Of a DNA stretch of 64,000 nt, positions 45,501-57,928 are shown piece by piece. The notes beneath the pieces were generated by a model. It saw only the letters and a list, made by a program, of their open reading frames with translations. It did not search any database and was not told where the DNA came from. The DNA comes from Caenorhabditis elegans (Eukaryota; Nematoda; Chromadorea; Rhabditida; Rhabditidae): the NCBI RefSeq assembly GCF_000002985.6, contig NC_003279.8, positions 10,044,001 to 10,108,000 on the forward strand, read 5' to 3'. The number at the start of each line of letters is the position of its first letter. Position 1 is the stretch's first letter. The translations under genes were made by a program, and so were the position numbers.

Positions 45501-48500
45501 CCATTTCAAATTCCATTGTTGACGAGGTAAATGTTCCAGGGACCTTATGATCGAGTTAAAATGTTGAAAATGTTTTGAAAAAGCGAACAGAACGATCCGC
45601 GTTTTCCCATTCAATTAATAAATATACACTCTGATCAGGGCTATGCAGTTTGAAAACCAAAAAATATGCCAACACATTTAAGATTGTAGAACTGAAATTT
45701 AAGCCGCCAATGGATATTAATCATTTTAAAGCTAAAACATGTTTTGACACCAAAAAAGTTGATTTACTGGATAGAAATTTTCTGAAAAACTATGAATTTG
45801 AAAATGAACACCGCTGAACCATCATTATTTTTACTCATAAAACTCAAATTCAAAAACTCACCACTGAATCATTAGCAATTTTATCATAAGGTGTCACTCC
45901 ATCACCACTTCCATTTTGTTGGCATGCTTGACCGGTCGTCGGTAGTCCAGTTACTGTTCCATCACGATGAACCTAGAAATTTTAATTTTGAATTCTCGTT
46001 TTACATTTTCAAGAGTTGCATTTAAAAATTAGCTGCATAGACCAAGAGCGCATGCGAATTTTCGGAAATTTTGATTTAAATCATAGTCAAATTCTGAAAT
46101 TACCGAACATAACTACTCGGCATTTAGTGCCTCCTTTCTCCCACCTTTTGTGGCCTTCTCACCTTCCGCCCACCCTTTTGCCACCTTCTCCCCACCTTTT
46201 GTAAAAATATCACAATTATTCAACGAATACTCGAAATTCAGTGGCGTTTGCCACCTTTCTCCCACCTATTGTGGTCTGAAACAGCAGCGGCAGCGTTCTG
46301 GTGACACCAAAACTGTCACCATTTGCCACCATTTGTTGCTTTTTGGAGCACTTTGTCACCTTTCATTATGCGCAAAGATACTGCTGACACGTTCTCGGAT
46401 GTTACCCTGGCACGGATAACTCTTCGAATTAATTTTTTTAAACAATTTTTTTCTTTTAACGTTTTTAAATCTATTTTTTACGTTTTCTGATCGATTTTTT
46501 TAGGAAAAAAGTAGGTAGTCTGAGATTTTTGTTGGGTAAATCGTTATTAATCTTTTCTTTTCGTTACAAGTAATCATTTTGCACTAACAATTATTTTCTA
46601 TTTTAATTTCTATTTTATAGGTAAAACGAGATAGCAGACAGCTCGACCTGAACTGGTTGCTCACCGGATCTTGAAATGTAAGGGTTTACAAATTCTACAT
46701 TAATAAATAAACCTTATCTTATTCATGTTTTTGCAGATATCGAAGAGAATGCCACGAAAAACAGGCAAATTCGTGCTATGTGGCAGCAAACTATGGAAAA
46801 ATACGAATTTTTAATTATTTAAAATGTTTTAATGATGTATATGATGTTTCATAAAATAAATTTAGATTGTATAACCTAATTGCAGTTTGTTTTTATTTAT
46901 TTTCAGAGTGAAAACAAAACAAAAATAATAGCATCGTTGCCACCTTTTTGCCGCCTTTCCCTATCCATTTTTCGCCTTTCTACATTTTGGTGGTAGAAAG
47001 GTGGCCAAAGGGTGGGAGAAAGAAGACACGAAATGCCGAGTATTTATGAAAACTTTCAAAACCTTTTAGTTTGTCAAAAAATCCACTTCAATTTGGCGGG
47101 CAATCTTCTAATTTTATTTTTGAAAAAGGTTACTGTAATCAAATTATACATTTTTTAAATGGAAAATAAATAAAGTCGCGTTACGAAAATTTGAAATTAA
47201 TTCAATTTTAATTACAAAATTTGAAAAAGAAGTGGGATTTCCAGAAAAAAAAAACAATTTCCGCAATTTTTTCGTAGTTAATTCCGATATTTTCAGATTT
47301 TTTGTGGATTGAAATAATGCAAAAATTCGAAATTTCTACTTTCAAAAGTACATGTTTCTTGAAACATTTCAATAAATGCACAATTTCTTTCCAATGTTGT
47401 GCATTTTCAGAAGAAACCAATGTACCTGTGTGATAAGCTGAATGGGTGGTCCTGTATTTGTTGGTGTAGATGGTCTTCCATTCTGATGATTGTTGTTTGT
47501 ACTGTTCGTTCGTTGGCTTGATTGTATCTTTTCTGAAAATTTATGAATATTTTCTCCAATTTTGTTAGAATTTCATTCAATTGCCGAAATTTGGTTACGG
47601 TAATTGTTGTTAAAGGTGGAGTACTGAAATCTAAGAAATATTTTTAATTGACTCAAAATTTGCCCCTGATTCCGAATATTTATGTGAAAAAAATATAAAT
47701 CAAATATAACATCAGATAATTTTTTTGAATTTTTTCACACATTCGTTATTCAGGGGCAATTTGGAGTCAATTAAAAATAATTCCCAGATTTCGGTATTCC
47801 ACCCTTAAGATGATTTTTTGTGATATCTGATCACTGAGCAGTTGCCTCATGCATGCTCATCGGAAAATCATTAAATTTTATTTATCTCTACACCCACAAA
47901 ACTTTAAAAAAAAGTTCATGTTCATAAATCATAGTTCTTTGTGAAAGGCGTTGTGCCAGGAATCGAGTGGCACCAGATGTTTCGAAAGGATCCGAAAATC
48001 CAACTGTGCGGGGGTTCTGATCATCTTTTTTCGTTGAAATTCGAGATAAGAAAGAAAATGATGATATTTTCTGATGAGCAGCGAGGAAGAAAATGTCTGG
48101 GAAAATAATATTCTTTGTTTCAAAGTTGTCAATTTTGACATCGATGATTTGACAAGGACAGATTCTGTCTGGGAAGAGTTCCAAAGTATTGTTTTTGAAA
48201 TGATTGTTCCTATTTTGCAAAAATGAAAAATACGGCAGAATTCAATTTAAATTCCCGCGCAAACGAGTGACATTTTTCAGGAATTCTTCTGTAAAGAAAA
48301 CCTAGTAATCGGAAGAAAGAAAATCGCTGAGAAACTTTCCAAACAAACAATTTTAAATAATCATTAACAAATCAATACATTTTTCTATCGTTATATGCGT
48401 TATTTTTGAAAGTTCTAAATTTGTTCTTTTGGTATTTCTGAATTTCTGAATATCTTGGATAATTTAAAGCCGTTTTTGGTATTTCAAAATCCCTAATACT

Positions 48501-51500
48501 AATTTTTAATGCTACTTTTAAAATGTTAAACGAGATTTTTTTCCTTCATTTCTCATATGCAAACATTGAAAGTTCAAAAAGTTGCGGTACTCCCTCCGAC
48601 CGTGAGCTGCGTATTTATGCATGACACATTGCCTGAGGGGAGATTATTTGCAAATAAATCAAAACCAGCTGCCCTCGCCTTTTTTTCCTTTTTCGCAAAA
48701 GTTCAACTCACTTTGCTGTCTATCGACAAGTTTGATAGCCGCGTTCGTAAATCGGAAAATATTGGCGAATTTCGGGGTAAAGGAGAAATTATGAGTTTTT
48801 TTTTTGAAATATTGAAATGCACACAAGAATGGGAAATCAGAAGCGTGGGGTGGTTTCCGACTGATGATTGAAGTTTTTGATGGATAAAAATGAAAGAGAT
48901 GGAAGATTTGGTGTAATAACTGGAACACTACCACTGAAGAGAAAGAGAAATAAAGAAAAAATGAAGATGAAAACACTCATTTCGTTTTCTAGAAAACATA
49001 AAAGCGGCGTTATTAATTACTCGAAATTTTGAACTTTTCTATGATTAAGAACATTTTTCAATTGTTAAATAATAGAAGATAGTCTAAAATTATCGAATAT
49101 GCCTATAAAGTGTTTAAAATTTTGTCTTTTTTTTTGCAAAACTTTCAAATTTTCGCACAAACTGGTTACTGTAACAAGACCAAATTTCCTTTTTTTCTTT
49201 AGCTTTTTCTTGTGGAAATTTTCAAAAAAAAATTTTTAACATGTCTTTATATTAAATTTTTCTGGAATTTCAAAAATTTGTCGCTTAAAATAAACAAAAC
49301 AATTTTTTAAAATTTTTTCAGTCTATTTTGTTATAGGAAAGTGTGAAAAGCATACAGAAATTCCAGGAAATTTTTTTTACAAATAATGTTATTTAAAAAA
49401 ATTTATTGAGTTACAGTAACCGTTTTTGGTGGCAATTTAACAAATAATTCAGAAATTTGAAAAAAAATTTGCAAAATTGAAGGAAAACTCCCGAAAAAAG
49501 ATAAATTTTTGTAGTCAAATTGGATCATTTCAGACTACATCCATTTTCTCTTCAGAAATTGAAAATTCATTTTTTTAATTAAATTTTTTTTAGTGAACTC
49601 TTGGAGCATTCTACATAACTTAAATAACCCCAAATTTTTAAAAGAATTTTGATAATTTTAAAATGAAAAATCACATACCAATCTCTCTGGGTGGAGTCAC
49701 ACAACAGAAAAGTGTCTGAAAACAGCGTGCCCATCTTGGTTTCCTTCTCGCTGTTGATCGCTTTTTCTCGATTGATGCTGAAACTGATACAAAATATTAA
49801 TTACAAAAAAAAAAACAATTCAGTTTATTTTTAAATTAACTTTTCACATTCCCGGTTATCTCACCATTGGCTGAAAATGAATTTAACGGTGTACTAGCCG
49901 TATCATCATCTTTTCTTGATGTTCCACCCCAAACTACATTTTTTGGGTTTTCTCCTCCACCATCTCGATTCATTTTCCCTCCATTTTTCTCATCTTTTGT
50001 AAGTTTTGCACGTGGCATTGCGGGAATATTACGGTAGATTCCAACTGGAGGACTCATCACAGATTCTGGTGTATTCTGTGGAAATGGTGGATATCTAAGA
50101 CCATTTTGTGGTGATGATGTCGATGGTGTGAATCCATTTATTGTTGACCTTCCCACAGGATTTGGTTTTACAGGTTTCATTTTCCTCTGTGGTGGTGGAA
50201 ATTGAATATTATGACGACTGTAGTAACACGTTATTCCAGACTTTTCATCTTCCGATTTACTCCAATAGTCCAAACTGTTGGCACCGTTTTTTGGTTGAAG
50301 TGGTTGCGATGCGGATCCTTTCCGCACGCCATCTTTCAACATCGGCGGACCAACTGGAGTACGTGGTGGAGGCACAATCGACGAGTAGACGACGGCGGAT
50401 CGAGTCGATTCAGCGTAGGTCATCCGATGATTATGATGACTGGGGAAGAAGGTGGATGATGGAGGATCGACGAGATATTTCTTGAAATAAGGAAATGGGG
50501 TTTTGGAATATGATAAGTTTGATGTTCGAAGAGAAATAGAGATTAATAAGAAAATTGAAGAAGTAGAATATTTGAAACATTACGAAGTGGGCGGAAATCG
50601 TTTTTTTTAAATCAATTCGATAATCGACAATTCGAATTTTTTAGAAAAATGATTCAAAAAAATTAATGATCAAAACTTATTAAAAATATGAGGATTTTGA
50701 TCTCTGGTAATCGGAACTTTTTTCCGATAACTATTGTCAAATTTCAAATTTTCAAAATTTTATTCATTTCCGAATAATAGAATTGCCGCCCAAACTCTAG
50801 ACATATTGAGAGAAAGAAAAAATAATAAAAATATGAGGAAACAATTTTGTTATTGTTGAAAAGTCCATGGCAAGAATTTATGGGGAAGTGGTTGGCTAAT
50901 AAAAAAAACAGACAGGTGTGTGTTTTGATGGGAGAGTCTCTGGAGAGAACTAAATCTGTTTTCTTGTCTCACATAAGATACATAGAATGTTTGTTCGTTT
51001 CAACGCATAAACGGGGCAAAACCCAAACATATCTAATTTCAATGGTTTTAGAAACATTGACATTCAAGGGGTTTCAGAGGTGAAAAGAGCAGAGAACAAA
51101 GAAGAAGAAAAAGAAGAACTAGCTTCTTCAGAAACACAAATTATCTGAGGTATCCCGAGGGCAGAGGTGAAGTGCTTGTTGAAATGAGCACGCAAACTAC
51201 TCTCTTTCTGTTTCTCTTTTCTCGTATCTTTCCCCTAAATCATCTGCTGCTCCCAGAGCACAGTCTGGTTATTGCAAAGAACGCGGCGCCTTCCGTGCGC
51301 GCTGCTGCCAAAATGTGCAAAAGAAGTGCTTGACAAAGAACAAATAAGCATTGCCGTATGCCGTATGCCGCGTGAGGGTAAAGGCGCGACGTGTGTGTAT
51401 ATACCATAAGTAATATAAACTTGCTGCTCACTTCAACGAGTACTTGCTCACCGATTAGTGGCGGATCATGAAGGGCGCGGAAGTCGGCGGCAGGTCTCAC

Positions 51501-54500
51501 ATGTTGGCAATGTGCCAATCACGTTGAGCTTTTGAAAAGCAACGCCCAGAGAGCTCAAAAGAGCTGCTACTGAACATAAAAATAGATTCGGGTGCATGAG
51601 GTGGACGTCAATCATCATAATAAGAGTTTATATACACGCTTTTAGAAAGAAATAAGGACCACGATGAAAGGAAATGTCGTGGAGCAAAAGAAAGGAGCAG
51701 GCGTCACTCAACAAGGTCGCTCTCACGGCGACTTTCTTCACGCTTCAAATGGCTTTTCCTTTGATGGACTCGATTCATGATGGAGCAGGAAATGGGAAAA
51801 TAAATATTTAGAGAGGTCAAGGGTCTCCAGAAAAATATTCAAAAATACCTTATGGTCTAAAAAGCTATGCCATTGTTTTTCACAAGAATTACATCGCTTC
51901 TCTCGGTTACCAAGGAAACCTTTTGAAACGGATTAACGGTAATAGAATTCAGAATATTGTGCCTCGTGTGTACTTTAAAATTAGATATTTAAATATTTTT
52001 CCATATTCTATTTCCCTTCGAAAAACATCCAAAATCTGCTCAGAAACGTCTTAAAAGAAATTCAAAAAGCAATAAAACTCACAAGATTTGTTGTTTTGAA
52101 CGTGTCTGGTGGCCGCCGCAAAACAACAAACACTTTTTATTCCAAAAAAAGAAAGAAACTCTAGTGAATGTATAAGAAATTGGGCGAAAAAATGAAAGAA
52201 CTTTCATGCTCGACAATGTAATTTCCCTAATTGCTGTATGTTCGGCGGGAAGGCACAGAAAACAATTTATCGGCTGATGATGTTTGACTACGGAAATTGG
52301 AGGGAAGCGACAAAAATAAATATCATGGATCAGATTTATTTAGCCTGGCTCAGCAATAATAATAATAATAATAATAATGGAATAACTGAAAAACAACTGA
52401 ATATTAAATATTTGATGACGACCGGTCTAGGAATTAGCCATATGATTTTGATGAAACTTAAAAACTCTAAAATACATAGGCACGAACAATTATGAGATTT
52501 CTTTTCTTTTTTTTTCGAAAAAAAAATAAACGTTTCTTTCTGATGGATTAGTCATTGGTCATTCTGAGAAGTTGTGAGGAAATAATGTTTAGAATTTCTA
52601 AAAAATTTAGAAAATTCAACGAACTAAAAACACTCAAAATTTAATTTCTGGAAGTTCTCAAGTTTTTTATTCTGCGAATAGCGATTTTCTAAAACTTGAC
52701 AATGTTATATTTTCAAAAAATAACGTTTTCTCCAATAAGATGGGGAATTGAGTTTGTGGGGGGGGGGGGGTTTGTAATTATTATTAAATTTTCATCTTTT
52801 ATTGCATATTTTCGTAGTTTATCTCGCGTTAATTCGTCTTTTTAGGTACATTTCCAGTCAATATACATCCGAAAATTACGAAAATTGGTTTTATATCAAC
52901 CTAAAATGTACCTAAATCGACAAAAATATGCAACAAAGTTTGAAAATTTAATAAAAATTTTATTACAGCTGCTGCCACAAGGACAAGTTGGTGAAATTTC
53001 AGATTTTAACAAAATTCGGTTCTGATTCGAAATTTTGAAAGAACTTTTAGGTAGTTTCAAGCCAGTGTCTCTCCCTTTAAGCTTCTTGAGATGTCTTCAA
53101 AGGTAAGTAGACGTCTACATAAGTGAATATGGATGAAAAAGGGAAACGAGTGGTCGTGTGAGAAATGAAATCGGAACCTTTTCTGGGGGCACACGAATTG
53201 CTGTGTGTGGTAAACAAAAAATAGTTGTGTCTGTCTCCGTCTATGTATGTATGTCTGTGTGCGTGATGTGCGTGAGCCGAGGGTGTTACGAGAGGAAGGA
53301 GTTTTCCCCCATAATGATGGGTCTAAAAAATGACACGGTGAGTGAGAAGAAGATGAAGAGAAATAAGAAAAAGGATGACGATGAAGATGAAAATAAAGAC
53401 GGAGAGATGAAAACGAAAGAGGAAAAGGAACAAAACAACCGGGGCGGTGTGTATCTTGGTTTGTGGAGGCAAAAAAGAGCCCATCTGATGAAGGGAGGGA
53501 GGCGGTTGACGAGAAACTGTGTTGGATGTGGAGGCTCACGGGCACCAGAGACGACGATAGACGACGTGGGCACGAGCCGTTTGACACTGAGAGCCATGCT
53601 CTCAATTTCTTGCTTTTTTAGGCAAGAACAGAGAACGCCACGAGAGATGTCACTTCAGATGTTCTTCAGTTTGGGTGCAGCCTTCTGAGAGTTATTGAGG
53701 AAGAAGAAGAAGAACCGGTTGAAACCAGACGAACAATTGAAGAAGATGGATTAAAACAAAAAGGATGGAGTCATTGAGTTGAATGATCTTCGTATTTTCA
53801 ACATTTTTCCGGAGGGCAACTTCGGCAAAACAATAAAGTTCGTACGAACTTCAGAAAATTAATAGAATCGATGGATACGATTCTTCACGAAACAATTTTT
53901 ATAGTGATTTTTTGAAATATCAGAAACTTCAATTTTACTTTACAGTTTATTCTACAAAAAATGGAATTAAAAAAGAGACAACTGAGATTCTAGATTTGCA
54001 AGTAATTTGTGTAGCATCTCGAGCAGCGTCTTTTTCTAGGTACTACTTGAAAATTCTCGAGGGCGCGTTTTTAGAGCACCGTCAACACCTCGTCTGAACA
54101 CAATCCTACTTTTCAAAAATCTATCGTCTTTCGAAGGAGGAAGTTGTTAGGTTTTGAAGCGTAAGCACACACAAAAATAATTGTTTCTCCAGGCATCTCC
54201 AAACATTTCAGAAGCGGAAGGAAGTCGTACATCATCCACACAGCCTTGTAACGATCGGGCACCAACAGGTACCAACTTGCTCCTCAATTACTCAAAAGAG
54301 GACAAAGACCTTTTTTTGGAGAAGATGTAAGACAAGTTGATCGAATTAGAGCAAAACCTTTCTGTGGATGGAAAACTCTGTTTGAGGGCTCAATGTTCTA
54401 CGAAAAGAAAGATGTTGAAGTGTCGTTGAATGTTGTAGGGAGTGAACAAAGAATTCAAAAGATTCTGAACGTAGAGGTGCTAACTGTTGAATAATGGAAC

Positions 54501-57500
54501 GGAAAAGAGAAGAAAACGAAAAGTTGAGAGAGCTCTTCAGAAGAAATATTGACACGCAACAAGAAAATGCAGAAAAGTTTTCAGAGAAACTTACAGTTTT
54601 TTTTTGTTGCTAAATCATAGGGTTTCTGGTGAACTGTTTTCAGACAAATTTCTTAGTAGTTCATACTTATTCGGGAAATGAAGTTTTAGTTGTTATTCGG
54701 ATATCTCACAGAATAAAGCCAGTTCTGCTGAATTGGAAACTTAAATATTTCATTCATATCCAAAGATTTCGAAACGTCAGAGTATTACTCAATAGACAGT
54801 TGCTCTAAAACCTAGGAAACACTTGCAAGATAAAACACCTCGTACGTCGTGCACCCAACTGACTCGAGCAGACGACGATTTAAAAAAAAAGAAGAAAAAA
54901 ATTGTCGAGAATTGTCGAAATCATAGATTGTCAATTGTCGAAAATTATCGATAAATTATCAACAATCACTAGGAATTCTGCGAGAAGACAAATTATTGAA
55001 AATATTGGTGGAAAAAAGAAGTTGGAGAATTTCAACAGATATGTCGGCAGCTGCTGTCAATGTTAAGTATGTCTGCGGAAAGTAGGCACATGTCAGTTCA
55101 TGGATTTCATCAATTTGGATTCCTTCTCAAGGGTCATGGATGTATCAAGTGAGCACAACTACCAAAGGAATTCAGTACTACATGAATTTATTCCGTTTGT
55201 TCAACATGTTTCGTGCTGTCAGAATCGACCAGATGTTCATCCGATGAACAATATACAGCGGAAGAAAGTCATGTGACACATTTTGTTGGAAAAACGCAAA
55301 GTTTGAATTCAGCGCAAAAACATAGAGTATCCGAGAATCAGAGATCGTCTGGCAATGAATAGGAAAGGGCACACGGGTGCACGAGTTTATTGAAAGACTC
55401 GAAAAGAAAAAAGAGGAGAAAGTAAATTTGTGTATGTGCCTCTTTCATAAACCACAGAGTTTAGTTTTGTTTAATAAAACCAACGAAATTGAAAAAAAAA
55501 GTGATGAGGGATTCATCACAAACTCCAGATTTCTGCAATAAAATCACACATTTTTCGTGAAATGGTAGCGTGTGGAAGAGGACTCAGTGAGTCAATAAAA
55601 TGTATTCTGTCCCTAATTCGATGATTCGAACAACGATTCATGAAGGCCATCGGTGATTTGGAATTTGGTAGACTCAAAAACAAAAAAAACGGAAACTGGA
55701 AGTGACAATTGAAATGTATCCGGAAATAATGCAAAGAGGCAGTTTTTGGTTTAAAAAAATTAAAATTTGATTCAGGGGTTTGCGGTAAATCTACAAAATT
55801 ATTAATTGTATAAAAGTAGTAACTTTTGTCAAAAAAAAAATTATCCCAGCAGTATTTGGCAGTAACTTTCCAGAAAAAGGAGAAAACTTTCAGATCAATA
55901 ACATATTTTTCTATATTCCTACATTAATTTTTGATTTAATTTTTTACCGAAAAGGGCAGACTGGTAATTTTGGTTGACGCAAAAGGGGCAATTTCAGTGA
56001 TATTTACTATTCAAAAATTGAATCAATTCAGGATTTCCAATATACGAGTAAACAAAAAACAAATCTCGAAAAAAGGTGGAAACCAGCTGGCAGGAGGAGG
56101 CAAATACTCATCGAACACACTTTTCTACAAGGTCACGTGGGCGAGCGCGCAGAATTTCGTTTCAAACAAAAACAAAAACAAGAGAGAAAATGAATGAGGA
56201 AGAACTTTTGAAGATAGAGACATGGAAATGTTAGATAGGAAAAAAAACTAGAAGGAAGACTAAAGTTCTTCGTGTAATTTCAATTCGTCGCGTAAAAACT
56301 CTTCCGTTTTTGCACATCAGTTTTCAATTAAATTCACATTCTGTTCACAAAAAGATGAAATTTCCGCTTCAAATTGGACAATTTCGAGTGACGAAAACAT
56401 TTCATTAAAAATGAAAATGGCATAAAAATTCATGAAATCCTCGGATTTGATCGGAAAAACACGCCTGATTTTATCATTTCTTCTCCATTTTCTATCATCC
56501 ACTCTTATGCTTCCAATTCATAAAAGATAGATATGGCAGAAAGAGAGATAACGATTAATATATCCAATGGATAACAGATAATGGAATGAAATACCCGGGA
56601 ATGTATGTTTTTTTAACTTTTAAATTAAATAGTACTTTTGAAACTTAGAAAAAAAGAACGTACAAGTCTGTTTGATGAAATCTGCTCCTGCAACTTGTCC
56701 AATTGGTTTTACGAACGAAACGTCTGCGCTTGAATCACTGATTGTTGTTTCGGTGGCCGCCTGGAATTTAGTTAATGTATAATTTTTGACATCTCATTTT
56801 TCTTGTTAAAAATTCAAATATAAAAAAAAAGAAACTCAAAAAGGATTACTGTAGTTTTTGTGGGGGTTTTAATTTTCAAAAAAAAAAAGATTTTTTTATG
56901 ATCATTGAAAAATCCGAAAATTTTATGTTTCGATTTTCTTTTAAAAAAAAAATCAAATCACCAAATCACACACTAAAACTTAAAAATTTTAGAATTTCTT
57001 GAAAAATCTGACTTTTTGGTTTTTTTTAATTTTCGGTCATCTTTCTGTGTTTTATTTAACGAAGTTTCTTATTTCAAATCAACATGTTTAAATACGTTGA
57101 ATTTTTACTTTTTCGTTTTTTTATTTTTTGATTTTTCGATTTTCAAAAAAGTTGTTTTTTTTTACTTTTGATTTATCGGAAAAATGTTCAAATTATTCTT
57201 CAAATTTTCGGGTTTTTTTTTGAAGAATTTTTCTTACTCAAAATATTTAAAATTAATAGTTTTTTTTTCGATTTTTCCGTTTTCTGAAGTTGGGCCTTAT
57301 CGAAAAAAAACAAAAAATGTTTTTAAATTTAGTATTTTTTTTATTATTTTTGAAGAATGTTAATTTTTTTTGTTGTTAAAACCAACATATTTTCAAATAA
57401 ATTTTTTGTTTCAATTTTTAGAAAAAAAAATCAAAAAAAAAAATAGTGCTGGAAACCTGCGTTTTAAATCAAAGATCTCCAAAAATATTTCCAAAAAAAG

Positions 57501-57928
57501 AGAGAATGCTCATAATTTTTTATTTAATAGTTTTTTTCTAATAAATATTCTAATTTTTTCAACTGAATCAAAAACCCTTCCAACTCGAATATTCCTAGAC
57601 TCTAAAATATTTTATAGATCAGCTGATTCTTTTGTTTGCTTTTAGAAGACAGAACTTCGAAATTTCAAATCGTCATTAAATGCTTGCTTAACACGTCGTA
57701 GTAGACCATAGTATGTGGATCGAATTTCTTCGTTTCAATTTTCCACAAAAATAATATTCGCACCTCTATAAACATCAAGTTTTCTGGTTTTTGAAACACG
57801 ATCCTGTTCTTTTTAACCAAAAAACATGTATATATATATGTTCGGTTTATATACAAACACTGTACAGTCATGACTCACTTTTTTCAAAAAAAGAAAAAAC
57901 GAACCTGCACACCATACCCGTTGTTCAT
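42534..57928 (-). CDS. scpl-1: SCP-type CTD phosphatase, long-promoter isoform (345 aa)
   Basis: This is a small C-terminal-domain phosphatase of the HAD superfamily, family CTDSP1/2/L, which dephosphorylates RNA polymerase II CTD serine and other nuclear or membrane substrates. Exons: 58012-57905 (ATG 57928-57926), 56760-56664, 49777-49679, 47532-47426, 45972-45862, 44495-44388, 43992-43843, 43488-43389, 43036-42951, 42868-42788, 42608-42534. The catalytic motif is [12 protein letters not shown] (nucleophile D171, acid/base D173), then [63 protein letters not shown] and [15 protein letters not shown]. This is the full SCP core. A CFQTLFCC cluster (59-66), like that of vertebrate SCPs, could be palmitoylated. 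An in-frame TGA in the first exon supports the ATG. Two other first coding exons are listed separately. Confidence 0.93.
43755..43798. repeat. Perfect 15-bp hairpin in an scpl-1 intron
   Basis: AGGGGTGGCGATAGG (43755-43769) and CCTATCGCCACCCCT (43784-43798) are exact complements around a 14-nt loop. The hairpin is flanked by direct repeats ACTGTACCTT. It is GC-rich in an AT-rich intron. Confidence 0.9.
44600..44760 (-). CDS. scpl-1: scpl-1 alternative first exon, short isoform (250 aa)
   Basis: A T-rich acceptor TTTATTAG sits 8 nt before ATG 44752-44750. The exon encodes 51 residues ([20 protein letters not shown], then [20 protein letters not shown]) and joins in frame to the catalytic exon 44495-44388. 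It cannot follow exon 45972-45862, because that join gives an immediate TAA. It must therefore be a first exon, from an internal promoter or trans-splice. The product has the whole phosphatase core but no CFQTLFCC membrane-type segment. Confidence 0.65.
44753..45861. other. scpl-1 intron with fold-back repeat
   Basis: Possible promoter region of the short isoform. A diverged fold-back (about 44895-45075; GTGTACTCCTCGAGG on one arm, CTCCTTGGGGAGTACAC on the other) is related to the element at 791-959. The purine-rich block 45.2-45.5 kb gives spurious frames on both strands. Confidence 0.45.
46114..47042. mobile_element. 929-bp DNA transposon-like element in an scpl-1 intron
   Basis: The left end is TACTCGGCATTTAGTGCCTC, then TTTCTCCCACC. 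The right end, read in reverse complement, is TACTCGGCATTTCGTGTCTT, then CTTTCTCCCACCC. Terminal inverted repeats are about 40 bp, and the element begins and ends with TA. Subterminal GCCACCTTT / AAAGGTGGC motifs are repeated. The ends start like those of the element at 31951-33038. The interior holds an exon-like pair on + (46638-46822). Confidence 0.8.
46638..46822 (+). pseudogene. Two terminal exons of an unknown gene inside the transposon-like element
   Basis: Exon 46638-46677 and exon 46737-46822 join with canonical GTAAGG and TTTTTGCAG sites. They read [18 protein letters not shown], then [23 protein letters not shown] and stop TAA 46820-46822. AATAAA follows at 46854-46859. Upstream coding exons were not found within the element. 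It may be the tail of a transposase or of a captured host gene. It runs antisense to scpl-1. Confidence 0.4.
47533..49678. other. scpl-1 intron, 2.1 kb
   Basis: It contains an inverted repeat at 47610-47808, an open frame on - at about 47888-48220 without an ATG, and a GC-richer stretch near 48.56-48.78 kb. The rest is AT-rich. No supported gene is seen. Confidence 0.4.
47610..47808. repeat. Inverted repeat, ~80-bp arms
   Basis: The left arm TAAAGGTGGAGTACTGAAAT..TTTAATTGACTC..TTGCCCCTGA pairs with the right arm TCAGGGGCAA..GAGTCAATTAAA..ATTTCGGTATTCCACCCTTA. The centre is about 60 bp and AT-rich. Confidence 0.75.
49841..50480 (-). CDS. scpl-1: scpl-1 alternative first coding exon, long isoform (499 aa)
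   Basis: ATG 50423-50421 opens 194 codons of Pro/Ser/Asn-rich sequence ([20 protein letters not shown].. [20 protein letters not shown]). The donor after GTGAAAA joins to exon 49777-49679, with the split codon A+CA (Thr) in place of T+CA (Ser) used by the 57.9-kb start. The total is 499 aa with the same catalytic core. The frame stays open upstream to at least 50550 without an ATG. An acceptor (TTTCAAG) at 50481 is possible but poor. The exon probably lies behind its own promoter. Confidence 0.6.
50481..56663. other. 6.2-kb scpl-1 intron / promoter region
   Basis: No supported gene. It holds a GC-richer block at 51.24-51.76 kb (GCCGTATGCCGTATGCCGCG), a poly(G) run (52758-52770), a short AAT microsatellite near 52356-52378, and a repeat segment at 52.83-53.04 kb resembling one at 58.84-59.03 kb. 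The purine-rich block 53.33-53.45 kb makes long frames on both strands that look spurious. It likely includes promoter and enhancer elements for the 499-aa isoform. Confidence 0.45.
52758..52770 (+). repeat. Poly(G) tract, G13
   Basis: Thirteen consecutive G on + after AGTTTGT, within an scpl-1 intron. Confidence 0.95.
56761..57904. other. scpl-1 first long-isoform intron
   Basis: Very AT-rich, with many runs of T or A of 6-9. No gene or structured repeat is recognised. Confidence 0.5.

Noticed and set aside
53057..53688. Overlapping long frames on both strands (182 and 176 codons)
   Set aside because: Low-complexity, purine/pyrimidine-biased DNA opens both strands. No splice or start context and no family resemblance.
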